From Anisodus tanguticus (taxonomy: Eukaryota > Streptophyta > Magnoliopsida > Solanales > Solanaceae), in the NCBI GenBank assembly GCA_034509755.1, contig CM067546.1, positions 34,804,383 to 34,868,382 of the forward strand: DNA of 64,000 nt, read 5' to 3'. Under the pieces are notes generated by a model that was not told the origin of the DNA, ran no database searches, and was given only the letters and a program-made list of their open reading frames with translations. Shown here piece by piece: positions 1 through 10,667 of the stretch. The position numbers were made by a program, and so were the translations under genes. Within the stretch, counting starts at the first letter, position 1, and every line of letters starts with the position of its first letter.

Positions 1-1248
1 GGAGTGTTGTATTTATAGTTGAAATTAGGACAAAAATCTGATTAGGGTTGGGCTCCAAGCTTGGCCCAAAACCAAGGTGCAGTGGGCCAGTCTGACCGGG
101 CTCACTGCTGGGACGGCGCCGCGGCGCCCTACGTAAAATTCAGTTTTCCGTTTTCATTTAATATATATATTCAGCACATTAAATCCAACATCTAATTTTG
201 ATTTAATTAAATAATTTCCATCTAAATAGAAATTATCCCATAGTTATTATCAATTTAAATATCTCGATCCCAAATCGAATATTTAATACTTTCTCAATAC
301 ACCCTTGGATCGAAGAGACAATCGACATAGTGTGACCCTATAGGCCTTCATATATCGACACTAATCCAATTAAGGTCCATACGGAACTCCTAGACTGCGT
401 CGTACGACGAACTCAATATATGAAGTACGTTTACATGAATCCAGCAAACATAACCTTTATGTGAGATGATAAATTTCTTTCATTCGCGACACACTCGATC
501 AAGCTTAGGATTTTCCATGTGTCTATCCAAATGGCTTGATCATTTTATCTCATATATATTAGCCGACAACTAGATCGTATTCTAAATATGTCTCTTGCAT
601 TGGCCAATGACTTTATCGACCTAATATCACTGAGAAGTTGAGTGCTCTCTCGAGTATCCAATCGAGGAATGAATCCTATTCTTGACTCAACTACCACATT
701 AATTTACATCATAATGCACCCAACACAAGCCGTATCTTATCCTATGAGGAGTTTAAGCTTAGGACAGGGTCAAAGTACATTACTATGTAAACAAGGTGTG
801 AATTGACCTCAAGTCAAATGACTTTCATCTCCCACACGCTGATAACACTTTAGACAAGTATAACAAATAGTTTATCAGCAGGGTATATCAATACTTTCCA
901 AAAGTATCCATGTGTCCATCACTAGTAACCATTACTAGTAGCAGGTGAGACATACTACATTCTCTAAGAATGTGATGCAGACCACATGTCGACTTATAAC
1001 ATATCATCGATATCCCATTCTCGATGATCATTAGTCGAGGTTATTTTAGAGTTACGCCCTATCATCAACATCTCACTCTATTAATGACAATGTAAGCTCA
1101 AGAGATGCACATTAATGAATAATTACAAACAATCAAATAATAATTCAATAATCACAAATGTCATAAATATTAATCTTATTAATAATACGAATGTGTTCAA
1201 GTACATTTGTCCTTAATAATGATTGTCTCTAGGACATACATACTTTCA
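1..1248 (-). repeat. Copia-1 3' LTR (truncated by window edge)
   Basis: It aligns base by base with 10434-11423 of the right LTR, so about 320 bp lie outside the window. The plus-strand end is ...CTTTCA, followed at once by the polypurine tract complement. A full LTR would be about 1.57 kb. Confidence 0.9.
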
Positions 1249-1263
1249 ATCTCCCACTTGGCC
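1249..1263 (-). other. Copia-1 polypurine tract
   Basis: Read on the minus strand this is GGCCAAGTGGGAGAT, directly before the TG that opens the 3' LTR. It is the usual plus-strand priming site of copia elements. Confidence 0.75.
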
Positions 1264-1751
1264 TAGAGCCAATCTCTGATGTATCTAATACCCATGTTTT
1301 CAAAATGACCATTATGCTTAACTAAGCTTAATGGTTTAGTAAACGGGTCAGCTAGATTATCATCTGTGGGAATATAGTCTAATCTTATTTCTTTAGTTTC
1401 CACCATCTCCCTGAGTATGTGGTATTTCTTCGGTACATGCTTGTTTCTGTTTGTTGATCTTGGTTCCTTAGCTTGCGCAATCGCACCAGTGTTGTCATAA
1501 TAAATCGGTATTGGACAAGTGGCACTTGAAACAACCCCTAGTTCCTTCAGGAACTTAGATATCGCGACAACTTCTTTACCAGCTTCCGATCCAGCAATGT
1601 ACTCGGCTTCAGTTGTCGAATCATCAGTTGTAGCTTGCTTGGAACTTTTCCAACTCACTATTCCGCCATTGAAAATGAAGGCATATCCAGATTGAGATTT
1701 GAAGTCATCAAGATCTGTCTGGAAGCTAGCATCAGTGTACCCAGTACACAT
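1263..1751 (-). pseudogene. Copia-1 RNase H, C-terminal part of pol
   Basis: The translation contains DASFQTDLDDFKSQSGYAF, the TTDDSTTEAEYIAGSEA block and an end with NLADPFTKPL, which are the acidic active-site surroundings and terminal motif of copia RNase H. The reading frame opens only because of small indels near 1752-1760; upstream RT wording continues in other frames to about 1990, where the pararetrovirus insert begins. The stop lies at the polypurine tract, as expected for the end of pol. Confidence 0.88.
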
Positions 1752-1990
1752 TATCTTCTTTGTCCACTATAGACTAAGAAATATTCTTTAGTTCGTCTAA
1801 GATACTTAAGAATACTCTTGACTGGTTTTCAGTGTTCTTCCCCAGGATTCTGTTGGAATTTGCAAGTCATACTAAGTGCATAGGCCACATCTGGCCTCGT
1901 ACAGGTCATGGTATACATGATAGATCCTATTGCTGAAGCATATGGGATTCTTTTCATGCGTTCAAGTTCTGCAACAGTAGAAGGACTACC
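1430..1990 (-). repeat. Direct duplication of copia pol, left copy
   Basis: This block is nearly identical to 4626-5186 (a handful of substitutions and small indels, for example near 1497, 1755 and 1830). The pararetrovirus fragment lies exactly between the two copies. The left copy stops matching in the sequence after CAACAGTAGAA. Confidence 0.9.
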
Positions 1991-1996
1991 ATGTTC

Positions 1997-3360
1997 CTTT
2001 TGGACAGTTCGAGTGGAATGTCATGCCCTTTGGGTTGAAAAACGCTCCTTCCGAATTCCAGAACATTATGAATAATATATTCAATAGTTTAAGTTTATTC
2101 TCAATCGTCTACATAGACGATGTTCTCATTTTCTCAGAATCTATAGACTAGCATTTTAAACATCTTAGAGCATTTATCAATGTTGTTAAGATTAATGGCT
2201 TAGCCGTAAGTGCTAAAAAGATTAAGCTTTTTCAAACGTCCATCAGATTTTTAGGCCATGACCTATACCAAGGAACTTACAAACTCATTTGCAGAGCCAT
2301 AGAGTTCTCAACCAAATTTCCAGATGAGATAACTAATAAAACTCAGTTACAAAGGTTCTTAGGGAGTCTTAACTATGTTGCAGATTTTATCCCTAAAGTG
2401 AGACAGATTTGTGAACCTCTCTATAAGAGACTTAAGAAAATCCCAGTCCCTTGGTCCGAAGAACAGACCAAAGCAGTTAGGCAAGTTAAGGAAATTGTTC
2501 AAAAACTTCCATGTCTAGGGATACCCAACCCCGAAGCTTTTATGATTGTCGAAACAGACGCTTCAGATTTTGGTTATGGAGGCATTCTTAAACAAAGGAT
2601 TTCTCCCCAAACTACTGAACAATTAGTAAGATTTACTTCTGGAGTCTGGAACTCTGCCCAAAAGAACTATAGCACCGTCAAAAAAGAGATTTTGTCCATA
2701 GTCCTTTGTATCACTAAGTTCCAAGACGATCTGGTGAACAAAGAAATTTTACTAAGGGTAGACTACAAAGCAGCCAAAGATGTCTTGCAAAAAGACGTTA
2801 AGAACCTCGTATCAAAACAGATCTTTGCCAGATGGCAAGCGCTATTATCTAGCTTTGATTTTCAAATCGAGTTTATTAAAGGAGAGAATAATTCTTTTCC
2901 TGATTTTTTAACCAGAGAATTTTTGCAGGGTAACAATGAGACCCGGCTTACCGGTCTCCCGCCGATAAGGCCACCGTTCCAGTTAAGACCTGAAGAAAGG
3001 ATGAAAAATCCTTTTATTCCAGATAAGGCCACTAACCCTGCTCTAACAGCTGCCTATGAAAATAGGTTCACAGTGTTGGGAACTCTTCCCCCCATTACAG
3101 GTAGAACACAGCCTGTAGAAAAATCCACAGTTGCGCCTTTTAAGGCGTCTTCCTCAAAAGTCCAAACCAATGAGAGTTATGAGATGAAACCGCCAGAGTC
3201 ATACTCGCAAGCGGTAAAACCAGATACTCCTATAAAAAAGGAGGCAGCATCAGCAACTACCAGTTCCCAATTACCAAAATGGGAGTTCATTGTTCATCAG
3301 GCATTGCCAATAATGGCTCGGACAAACAATATGAAAATTTCAAAGTACAGGACCTTGTGA
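1997..3360 (+). pseudogene. Pararetroviral reverse transcriptase-RNase H, partial and interrupted
   Basis: The catalytic Y-I-D-D box is encoded at 2110-2121, preceded by MPFGLKNAPSEFQ-type wording of the RT palm, and the RNase H domain opens with ETDASDFGYGG near 2548-2580. It ends in the connection wording FIKGENNSFPDFLTREF, typical of caulimovirids rather than Ty3 or copia. A TAG at 2149 lies in the same frame just after the active site, and the N-terminal part (protease and early RT) is absent because the insert starts inside the palm. A proline- and serine-rich tail of about 140 codons follows RNase H and overlaps the next ORF. It cannot give an active polymerase as it stands. Confidence 0.82.
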
Positions 3361-4193
3361 AGCCCTGTTTTACAAACTACCAGTATGTGGATTCCCAAGA
3401 TCCCCTCAAAATCAGAAAATTCTATGAATTCATCCTCGTCGATACTGACTCGATCGAAGTGGAACATAGTTATTATAAAAATAATCCTGAAAATATAGAA
3501 TTCTCGAAATTCACAATAAAAAAGATTTTGAGTCCTTTTGGGTGGTTTGCAGATCACTTACACACCCCAATCCCATTTTCGAAATCTTTCAAGCCGGCAA
3601 CTTATAACTGGTATGATTATAAGGATGCATGGTTTAATTTTCTATATATCAGGCCCAACACACATACCTGGTTTGTTAAGTATGCAGATGGGTTAAAAGA
3701 AAAAATTATTCCCCGCTGGTTTTACGAGTGGTGGAATATTTTCGGAGGAACACTAGAAGTAGTACCTCCCACCTTTTCAAACAAATATCCCAGTTTTATG
3801 GAAGAACAGCAAATTAGTACTCTTTCTACTCATATTAAAGATTGCAAGTTTTTTATAAACAAGCGAGTTTCATATATCATTAATTGGTCTTTTGGCATCC
3901 ATGAGATTAACAGAATCAAATATTTCAGTAGATTGATCAGAATCAAAGGATAGAGTCCAAAAGTGAAAGAGGAGGCTAAAAAGAAAAGCCCCTCTACTTC
4001 GGGATCCAGCTCTGCTTCAAAGGCAAAAGTCAGAAGAAGGCTCTTAGAAGCCCTGTCCAAATTAGAAGATGATGACGAATCTGGCGAAGCCTTAGAGCTC
4101 CTAGATACGGCATCCAGTTCTGGTGAACCAAGTAATGGAGACATGCTTGTTCCAAGAGGAATAGCACAATCTTATTATTTGGAAAAACCATAA
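3279..4193 (+). pseudogene. Pararetroviral ORF after RT (inclusion body/transactivator position), interrupted
   Basis: The ORF overlaps the end of the RT frame by about 80 bases in another frame, the arrangement of the last ORF in several caulimovirids. It has an aromatic-rich core (WFNFLYIRPNTHTWFVKYA) and, after a TAG at 3951-3953, the same frame continues to 4193 with a lysine/serine/acid-rich tail. By position it would be the translational transactivator/inclusion-body protein. I see no domain that proves this, so the role rests on gene order only. Confidence 0.55.
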
Positions 4194-4625
4194 AAGAAGA
4201 TAACGACAAAAAGTCGTAAAAAATATCGTGGCACAAAAGCCAAAAGAAATAACGACAAAAGTCGTAAAAGCAGGTGACACAAAAGTCGCAAAGTAAAAGC
4301 AGAAAATCAAAAGCAGAAGGAATCTCCATATAGTAGATGACCCTTCAGAAAAGCAACAGACGGATGGCCTTTCAAAAAAGCAAGAGTCATTCAATATCAG
4401 CCAGTCATTTTAAGTTGTAACTTTATTTCCGAGGCCTATTTAAGGCTCTCAATATGTAATGTTAGAGGCACGCCCCGAAATTTCCACAATAGAAATTTCT
4501 CTCTACCTCCACTGTATCTTATGTGTGCTTTTCCTTCCGCTTTCAATGTTTGAATAAAATTTGTGAGTATTTCATACACTGCTTCCAGTTTCTATTACTG
4601 TTTTTAGTATGTATACCCCCGATCC
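4194..4625 (+). promoter_or_regulatory. Pararetroviral intergenic region: promoter and poly(A) site
   Basis: The region has no ORF. It opens with short iterated CGACAAAAGTCGTAAAA-type motifs (4200-4290), then a TATTTAAGG TATA-like box at 4437, a pyrimidine-rich leader (4495-4550) and an AATAAA at about 4554. That order fits the caulimovirid promoter/terminal region. Activity in the plant is untested. Confidence 0.5.
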
Positions 4626-5929
4626 TCGGTACATGCTTGTTTCTGTTTGTTGATCTTGGTTCCTTAGCTTGCGCAATCGCACCAGTGTTGTCATAATAAA
4701 TCGATATTGGACAAGTGGCACTTGAAACAACCCCTAGTTCCTTCAGGAACTTAGATATCGCGACAACTTCTTTACCAGCTTCCGATCCAGCAATGTACTC
4801 GGCTTCAGTTGTCGAATCATCAGTTGTAGCTTGCTTGGAACTTTTCCAACTCACTATTCCGCCATTGAAAATGAAGGCATATCCAGATTGAGATTTGAAG
4901 TCATCAAGATCTGTCTGGAAGCTAGCATCAGTGTACCCAGTACACATTAGCTTCTCTTGTCCACTATAGACTAAGAAATATTCTTTAGTTCGTCTAAGAT
5001 ACTTAAGAATACTCTTGACTGGTTTCCAATTTTCTTCCCCAGGATTCTGTTGGAATTTGTAAGTCATACTAAGTGCATAGGCCACATCTGGCCTCGTACA
5101 GGTCATGGTATACATGATAGATCCTATTGCTGAAGCATATGGGATTCTTTTCATGCGTTCAAGTTCTGCAACAGTAGAAAGACTATCCTTCTTTGATAAC
5201 TTGATGACTTGACCCAAAGGAAGACTTCCATTCTTGGAGTTTTCCATAGAGAATCGTCTTAGCACTTTTTCTATGTATGTGGACTGTGACTGCCCCAATA
5301 ATCTATTAGGTCTATCTCTGTAGATCCTAATTCCAAGAATGTAGCAGGCTTCACCCAAGTCCTTCATCATGAAGGTGCTGGATAACCATTCCTTGACTGA
5401 ATGCATGAGATTCTTATTATCTCCCATTATTAATATGTCATCTACGTATATAACAATGAAGACAATACTCCTTCTTTGCTCTTACTATAAACGTGAGGAT
5501 CTTCTTTGCTTCTAACAAAGTCAAACGATTTGACTGCTTTGTCAAAGCAAATATTCCAACTCCTTGAGGCTTGCTTAAGTCCATAAATGGACTTCTGCAG
5601 CTTGCATACTGCTTTAGGCTTAGTTTTGGATGTAAAACCCTCAGGTTGTATCATATACACCTCTTCAATTAGGTTATCATTGAGGAAAGCAGTTTTAACA
5701 TCCATTTGCCAAATGTCATAATCATATTATGCGGCTATTGCAAGCAAAATCCGAATAGACTTAATTTTCGCAACATGTAAAAAGGTTTCATCATAATCGA
5801 CCCCAGGCCGTTGATTATAACCTTTAGCCACCAATCTTGCCTTATAAGTCTGTACCTTGCCATATGTATCAATCTTCTTCTTGAAGACTCATTTACATCA
5901 TATGGGTCTAACCCCTGTTGGCAAATCAA
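4543..5929 (-). pseudogene. Copia-1 reverse transcriptase and RNase H
   Basis: Read on the minus strand: RT wording MDVKTAFLNDNLIEEVYM (5705 downward), YGLKQASRSWN, then across a small frameshift near 5440 the YVDD catalytic box, WLSSTFMMKDLGEACYILGI, the P-D-V-A-Y-A region and RNase H. The frame runs into the pararetrovirus insert at 4626, so its last residues are viral DNA. Upstream, 5929-5735 holds the start of RT in another frame with a stop near 5730. At least two frameshifts and one stop kill it. Confidence 0.9.
4626..5186 (-). repeat. Direct duplication of copia pol, right copy
   Basis: This second copy of 1430-1990 is in the same orientation. On its right side the sequence runs on without a break into the rest of the copia RT, so this copy is the one continuous with the upstream pol. 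Confidence 0.9.
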
Positions 5930-6179
5930 CCAAGTTCCAAACTTGATTGATGTACATCGAGTTCATCTCAGATTTCATGGCTTCTTGCCATCTCTGCGAA
6001 TTTATGTCTAACATATCTTCGATGTAGGTTGTAGGTTCATCGTCATCGGGAATATATATCTCATTGTGTGTTTCTACAAGTAGATTAAGTCTTTCAGGCA
6101 GACGATAAGTCCTAGTGGTCCTACGGAGTTGATTATTCAGTGTTTCAGTGTTTGTTGCATTCTGATTGTGAGAAGGTCT

Positions 6180-7222
6180 TTATGTGCTAGACAATCCATC
6201 ACCTTGAGAGCTTTCAGGAATGTCATTTTCATGTATTTCCTTAATGGAATGATGTACAACCATTGTATCATCTTCCATTGGTTGTGTATGAGAGCCTTGC
6301 ATTTCTGCACTTTCTCTCACAACACTCCCACTGGCTGAAAGGCGTACTCTAAGTACCCAATCTTCACCAAATACTCCCACTGAATCCTTGTCTAGGTCTT
6401 TTGACAAGGGTTCAACTTCTGTGTTATCTTGTGGTTCTTGAATTTCTTCAAGTTCTATCTTAATGCAACTTCTTTCCTTGTAGACATAGTCTTCTTCAAG
6501 GAAAGTTGCATTTCTGGAAACAGTGATCTTATGTTCTCCAGGAAGATAGAAATAGTATCCCTTAGTTTCCTTTGGATACCCCACAAAATAATATTTCTCA
6601 CTTTTAGATTCCAACGTGTCATTAAGAATCTTCTTTACATATGCAGGGCACCCCAGGGTCGCATGTGCTTAAGTGCTGGCTTCTTGCCATTCCATATCTC
6701 ATATGGAGTTTTCTCTACTGACTTTGAAGGAACCATGTTTAGAATATAAATTGAGCTTTGCAATGCATAGCCCCAAAGGTATGTTGGCAGAGCTGAGAAA
6801 TTCATCATAGATCTAACCATATCTAATAGGGTTCGATTTCTCCTTTCAGTAACACCATTCATCTGTGGCATTCCAGGAGGTGTCCATTGTGATTAGACTC
6901 CATGAAGTTTCAAGTAATCCAGAAATTCTTTACTTAAGTACTCACCTCCTCGATCTGATCGAAGGGTCTTGATACTTGTTTCAAGTTGCTTCTCTACTTC
7001 TGACTTGTACTCCTTGAATTTCTCAAAGGCTTCGAACTTATGTTTCATAAGATACACATGCTCAAACCTTGTGAAATCGTCTATAAAAGTGATGAAGTAA
7101 GTGAAGCCTCCCTTAGCTTGAGTTGAAAATGGCCCACATACATCAGTATGGACCAACTCAAGTACCTCTTTAGCTCGCACCCCTTTCCCAGAAAGTGGCT
7201 TGTTGGTCATCTTTCCTCTCAA
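6180..7222 (-). pseudogene. Copia-1 integrase
   Basis: The DDE core is visible: LVHTDVCGPF (first D), LRSDRGGEYLSKEF (second D) and PQMNGVTERRNRTLLDMVRSMM (E). The last lies in a separate frame segment (6871-6635) after a break near 6890. The integrase C-terminal region KYYFVGYPKETKGYYFYLP follows in 6614-6180. The HHCC zinc finger belongs just upstream of 7222, where a stop separates it. Three frame segments mean no functional integrase. Confidence 0.88.
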
Positions 7223-7366
7223 GCAAGATTCACAGTTACCATAGGACTACAAGTCAAATGGTTCCAGGTAGTCTAACTTTCTTAATCTTGCTATCCTTGA
7301 TTCATTGATGTGACCAAGTCTATAGTGCCATAAGTGGATGGGGTTTCTTGGATTACTTATCTTAGC

Positions 7367-7630
7367 TCATTTATTTTGCACATTGAAAATTTCACGACTA
7401 CAGTTTAGAACATACAAACCATCCATAAGCGGAGCATTTCCACAAACAAAACCATTAAACGATAGTACATAACTGCCATTGGTAATAAATGAGGAAAACC
7501 CCTCAATGTCTAACACTGCGATAGAAATAATATTCCTCGTCAATGAGGGAACAAAATAACAATTATTTAGTTCTAAACAAAAGCCTGAAGGTAAATCTAG
7601 TCTATAAGTTCCCACGCATTCAGCATCCAC
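7367..7630 (-). pseudogene. Copia-1 protease end and gag-pre-integrase region
   Basis: The segment reads CFVPSLTRNIISIAVLD-like wording, which in copia pol follows the aspartic protease and precedes the HHCC finger. The protease D-S-G triad is not seen intact upstream, and the segment is closed by stops on both sides. Confidence 0.7.
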
Positions 7631-7682
7631 TCATGCTCCATTTCCAACGCGCATGTCTACCTCCCAAGTAGCCTTTCTGCTG

Positions 7683-8536
7683 TCAATCAAACCCACCCGT
7701 AGAGCCAGGAGCACCTAGTGCTTTGCCTCCTCCTGGAGCTGTGCAGTCCTTCTTCCAGTGCCCCTTCTTCTTGCAGTTGAGGCACACATACGAAGCTACT
7801 TTTGCCTTCTTCTGAACACCTCCTCTAGGTTTCATAACTGTAGATGCAGCAACTGTCTTACCCTTCTTCTTCTGCATGTTCTTACCCTTGGGTTTGAACT
7901 TGCTAGAAGATCCCACCATGAGCACGACTTTACCTTTAGAGGTAGATGATTCAAAAGTCTTTAACATGTTGTGAAGCTCTAGAAAACTTGTCTTGGTCTC
8001 ATTCATATTGAAATTCACAATGAAATTCTCAAATGAACCAGGAAGTGAATTCAGGATCAGGTTGACGGAGACATTTATAGGCAGCTTTATTCCAATCGAA
8101 GCCAATCTTTCTATTAACCCAATCATCTTCAGAACATGTGCTGACACTTGACCCCCATCGTTCAGCTTACACTTGAAAAGGTCCCTCAACAGTTCATACT
8201 CCATTGTCTGAGACTGTGAGTCATAGAGACTCTTCAAGTGTTCTAGCATTTCGTTGGGGCCCATGTTTTCATGTTGCCTCTGTAACTTCAAGGTCATGGA
8301 GGACAATATTACACATTGTGCCGAGGTAGCATCGTCTAGATGTTTCTGATAAGCCACCTTGTCAAACAGGGCATACTCATCAGAATCTTCAACAGGGACT
8401 GTGGGGAACACCGTTCTAACACATACTCAATTCTTTCTAGTCTTAACACCAATCGCAAATTTCTTAAACAGTCAGGGTAGTTTGATCCAGTCAACTTGTT
8501 TGTCTCGACCAACATTTTCAGTGATAGATTCGACAT
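7683..8536 (-). pseudogene. Copia-1 gag
   Basis: The start MSNLSLKMLVETNKLTGSNY is the usual opening of a copia gag. The segment 8411-7683 has the UBN2 gag wording (LESLYDSQSQ-type, SLPGSFENFIVNF) and a CCHC zinc knuckle CLNCKKKGHWKKDC near the C-terminus, with basic stretches around it that would bind RNA. The two segments are joined by a frameshift near 8400. Gag length is normal, about 280 codons. Confidence 0.88.
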
Positions 8537-10096
8537 TTTATACTACTGAAGAAACAAATAGACTTGAAATTAAACTCTAATATAATTTCTATTGAACACA
8601 TTCGTTAACTAATTAACATGGCCTTTAGTTTAATTAGCTCCCACTATTTTAACATACTCTTCAACCTCATGGAAGAATACGAACTCATATCAAATATGGT
8701 CATAATGGGCCAAGATCCAGGTTCATGCTATCTCCGCGTTTGTTGTGGCTGATAACTTCAATAGCATAACCTGGTAGGTCTCCAAACCAATTACAAACAA
8801 TTTGTAACTCTTGTTTGACCGAATGTTCTAAACAATCGATCTGCGTCCCTCGGCTTGTCCGACACTGTGGCGCCAAGACAGCCTAGCAAGTCAACCCCGT
8901 TATGCGACTACAATTATGTATCTAAATGAGTTTTGTCTTATAGAGCAAACATTGTGGTGTAAATACTCACGAAGGTTTATCACCTACTTCTACATTTAAC
9001 ATGCATCTATGAAAGAGTCTGAGTCCTCGTAGACTTAGAGCAAATGTTGTGGTATAAATACTCATCTTGCCGAAAAGGATTTTGCACTACAATTAATTAT
9101 AACGGACGACGCATTCATTTTAAATGAGACTTGTATTAATTTTTTTAGGAACATTTTAATTTAGGGTTTAACCAATATCAACTCTAGCATGTTATGTCCA
9201 ATAAAGCATTTTAATTATCATGCAAATGACTAAGCATATATTGGGTACCGCCTAACCAAGCATGATATTAAGCGGTTTAATAAATATTGGGCGCCGTCTA
9301 CCCAGACAATTATTTGCGGACACTATTCTAGTAATCTAAATGACAATCATTTAGCACATAAATAGTATACTTATAAATATAATAATCACGGGTTAAACAT
9401 TCTGAACAAAAAAAATTAGACCGATGGGGTCGCGACGCTAATCATTAGAGCCGCGACGCCAGTGAGGCAAAAGTCGAAATTCTGCTTCTGCAATGCATTA
9501 GCGTCGCGGCGCTTACAAGGCAGAAACCTTCGACTTGCATTACAGTTGCGGCGCTCCACCATGGGGCCGCGGCGCCTAATGTCCAGAAAGTCCGAAATTA
9601 AAAAAATGAAGCATTAGGGTCGCGGCGCTCCACCATGGAGCCGCGGCGCTCCACCATGGAGCCGCGGTGCCGCCTTGAAACCCTAGCACGCGTCGCAGCG
9701 CCCTACCATAGGGTCGCAGCGCCGATGTCCTGACAAAATGTTTATGTGTTGATTTTCTAAAATCGTTCGAGCCCTAAATCCAATTTAGGGATCAAATCAC
9801 ATATCTTTTATCCTCACCCACCATTATCAATAACACACATATCGACCATCATCCATTCATACTCGTTCTTCGCCCTGCACCATGTTCGCAATGAACCTGT
9901 TATCTGCACTTGGGTTAGTCCGAGTTAGAATGGAATGACTTTCTCGATTTAGCGTAGGAGATAATTTAGTGTGATATCAAAAGGTTAACATTCGGTCAAG
10001 ATATATAGGATTTCAAGAAGCCTTGTTTTAATCCAATTTTATGTTTAACCCATATTATTATGTTATTCAATTGTTATATAACCATTGAACCAGCCT
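8537..10096 (-). other. Copia-1 5' leader (non-coding)
   Basis: This is 1.56 kb between the primer site and gag, with no ORF. It carries a GC-rich iterated motif at 9420-9730 (see its own entry) and a repeated GGTATAAATACTCA-type phrase near 8950 and 9050. The rest is AT-rich with no recognised signal. Confidence 0.7.
9420..9730. repeat. Iterated GC-rich motif (GTCGCGGCGCT family)
   Basis: About ten variants of a 10-11 base motif such as GGTCGCGGCGCT and GAGCCGCGGCGCT occur in 300 bp, several alternating as near-palindromes around CCACCATGG. Related motifs occur once in each LTR (about 112-133 and 10545-10585). The function is unknown. Confidence 0.75.
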
Positions 10097-10110
10097 GGGC
10101 TTTGATACCA
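10097..10110 (-). other. Copia-1 primer binding site (tRNA-iMet type)
   Basis: The minus strand reads TGGTATCAAAGCCC directly inside the LTR end ...TCTACA. This is the usual TGGTATCAGAGC initiator-methionine site with one change. Confidence 0.8.
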
Positions 10111-10111
10111 C

Positions 10112-10616
10112 TGTAGAATTTTTGTTCGGTTCAAAACACATAAGTAAGGCACAACGCAAGTTTAATTTTTATTTTTACTTACCCCAACAATTGCTTCTGG
10201 TATGGTTATATGACAATTAAAAACCTATAACATAAAGCATGAACACTTATAGGGTAATGAATCTGGAGTCTTTACTTAGGGATTACACGCGACTGTCCCT
10301 TCAACTGCAAGCACTATGATATAGTGTATTCCTCTGTCAAGAAATCCAGGAAATCTCGGTAGAGGTTTGAGAGAGTTTCGTCCTAGACTCTAAGTCTAGA
10401 AAGTTTATAGAATTGGTATGTGAATTAACAATGGGGAGTGTTGTATTTATAGTTGAAATTAGGGCAAAAATCTGATTAGGGTTGGGCTTCGAGCCTGGCC
10501 CAAAACCAAGGTGCAGTGGGCGGTCGTGGGCCCATCTTCGGGTCGACGCGCGGCGCAGTTGACTAGCGTGCGCCGCGGTGCCTTACGTAACATTCTGTTT
10601 TCCGTTTTCATTTAAT

Positions 10617-10667
<51 letters not shown>

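Larger units (their letters stand above)
1990..4625 (+). mobile_element. Endogenous pararetrovirus (Caulimoviridae) fragment
   Basis: About 2.6 kb on the plus strand hold, in order, a partial reverse transcriptase, RNase H, a following overlapping ORF and an intergenic region with TATA-like and polyadenylation motifs. This is the 3' third of a caulimovirid genome. There is no LTR, integrase or capsid region. The context (a Solanaceae-like genome and a separate small ORF after RNase H) suggests a Solendovirus-type relic, but the genus is inference. In-frame stops at 2149 and 3951 and the missing 5' two thirds show that it is a dead copy. Confidence 0.82.

Noticed and set aside
3297..3557. 86-codon minus-strand ORF inside the pararetrovirus
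   Set aside because: Antisense shadow of the viral frames, with no recognisable wording; the same holds for 3830-4394 on the minus strand.
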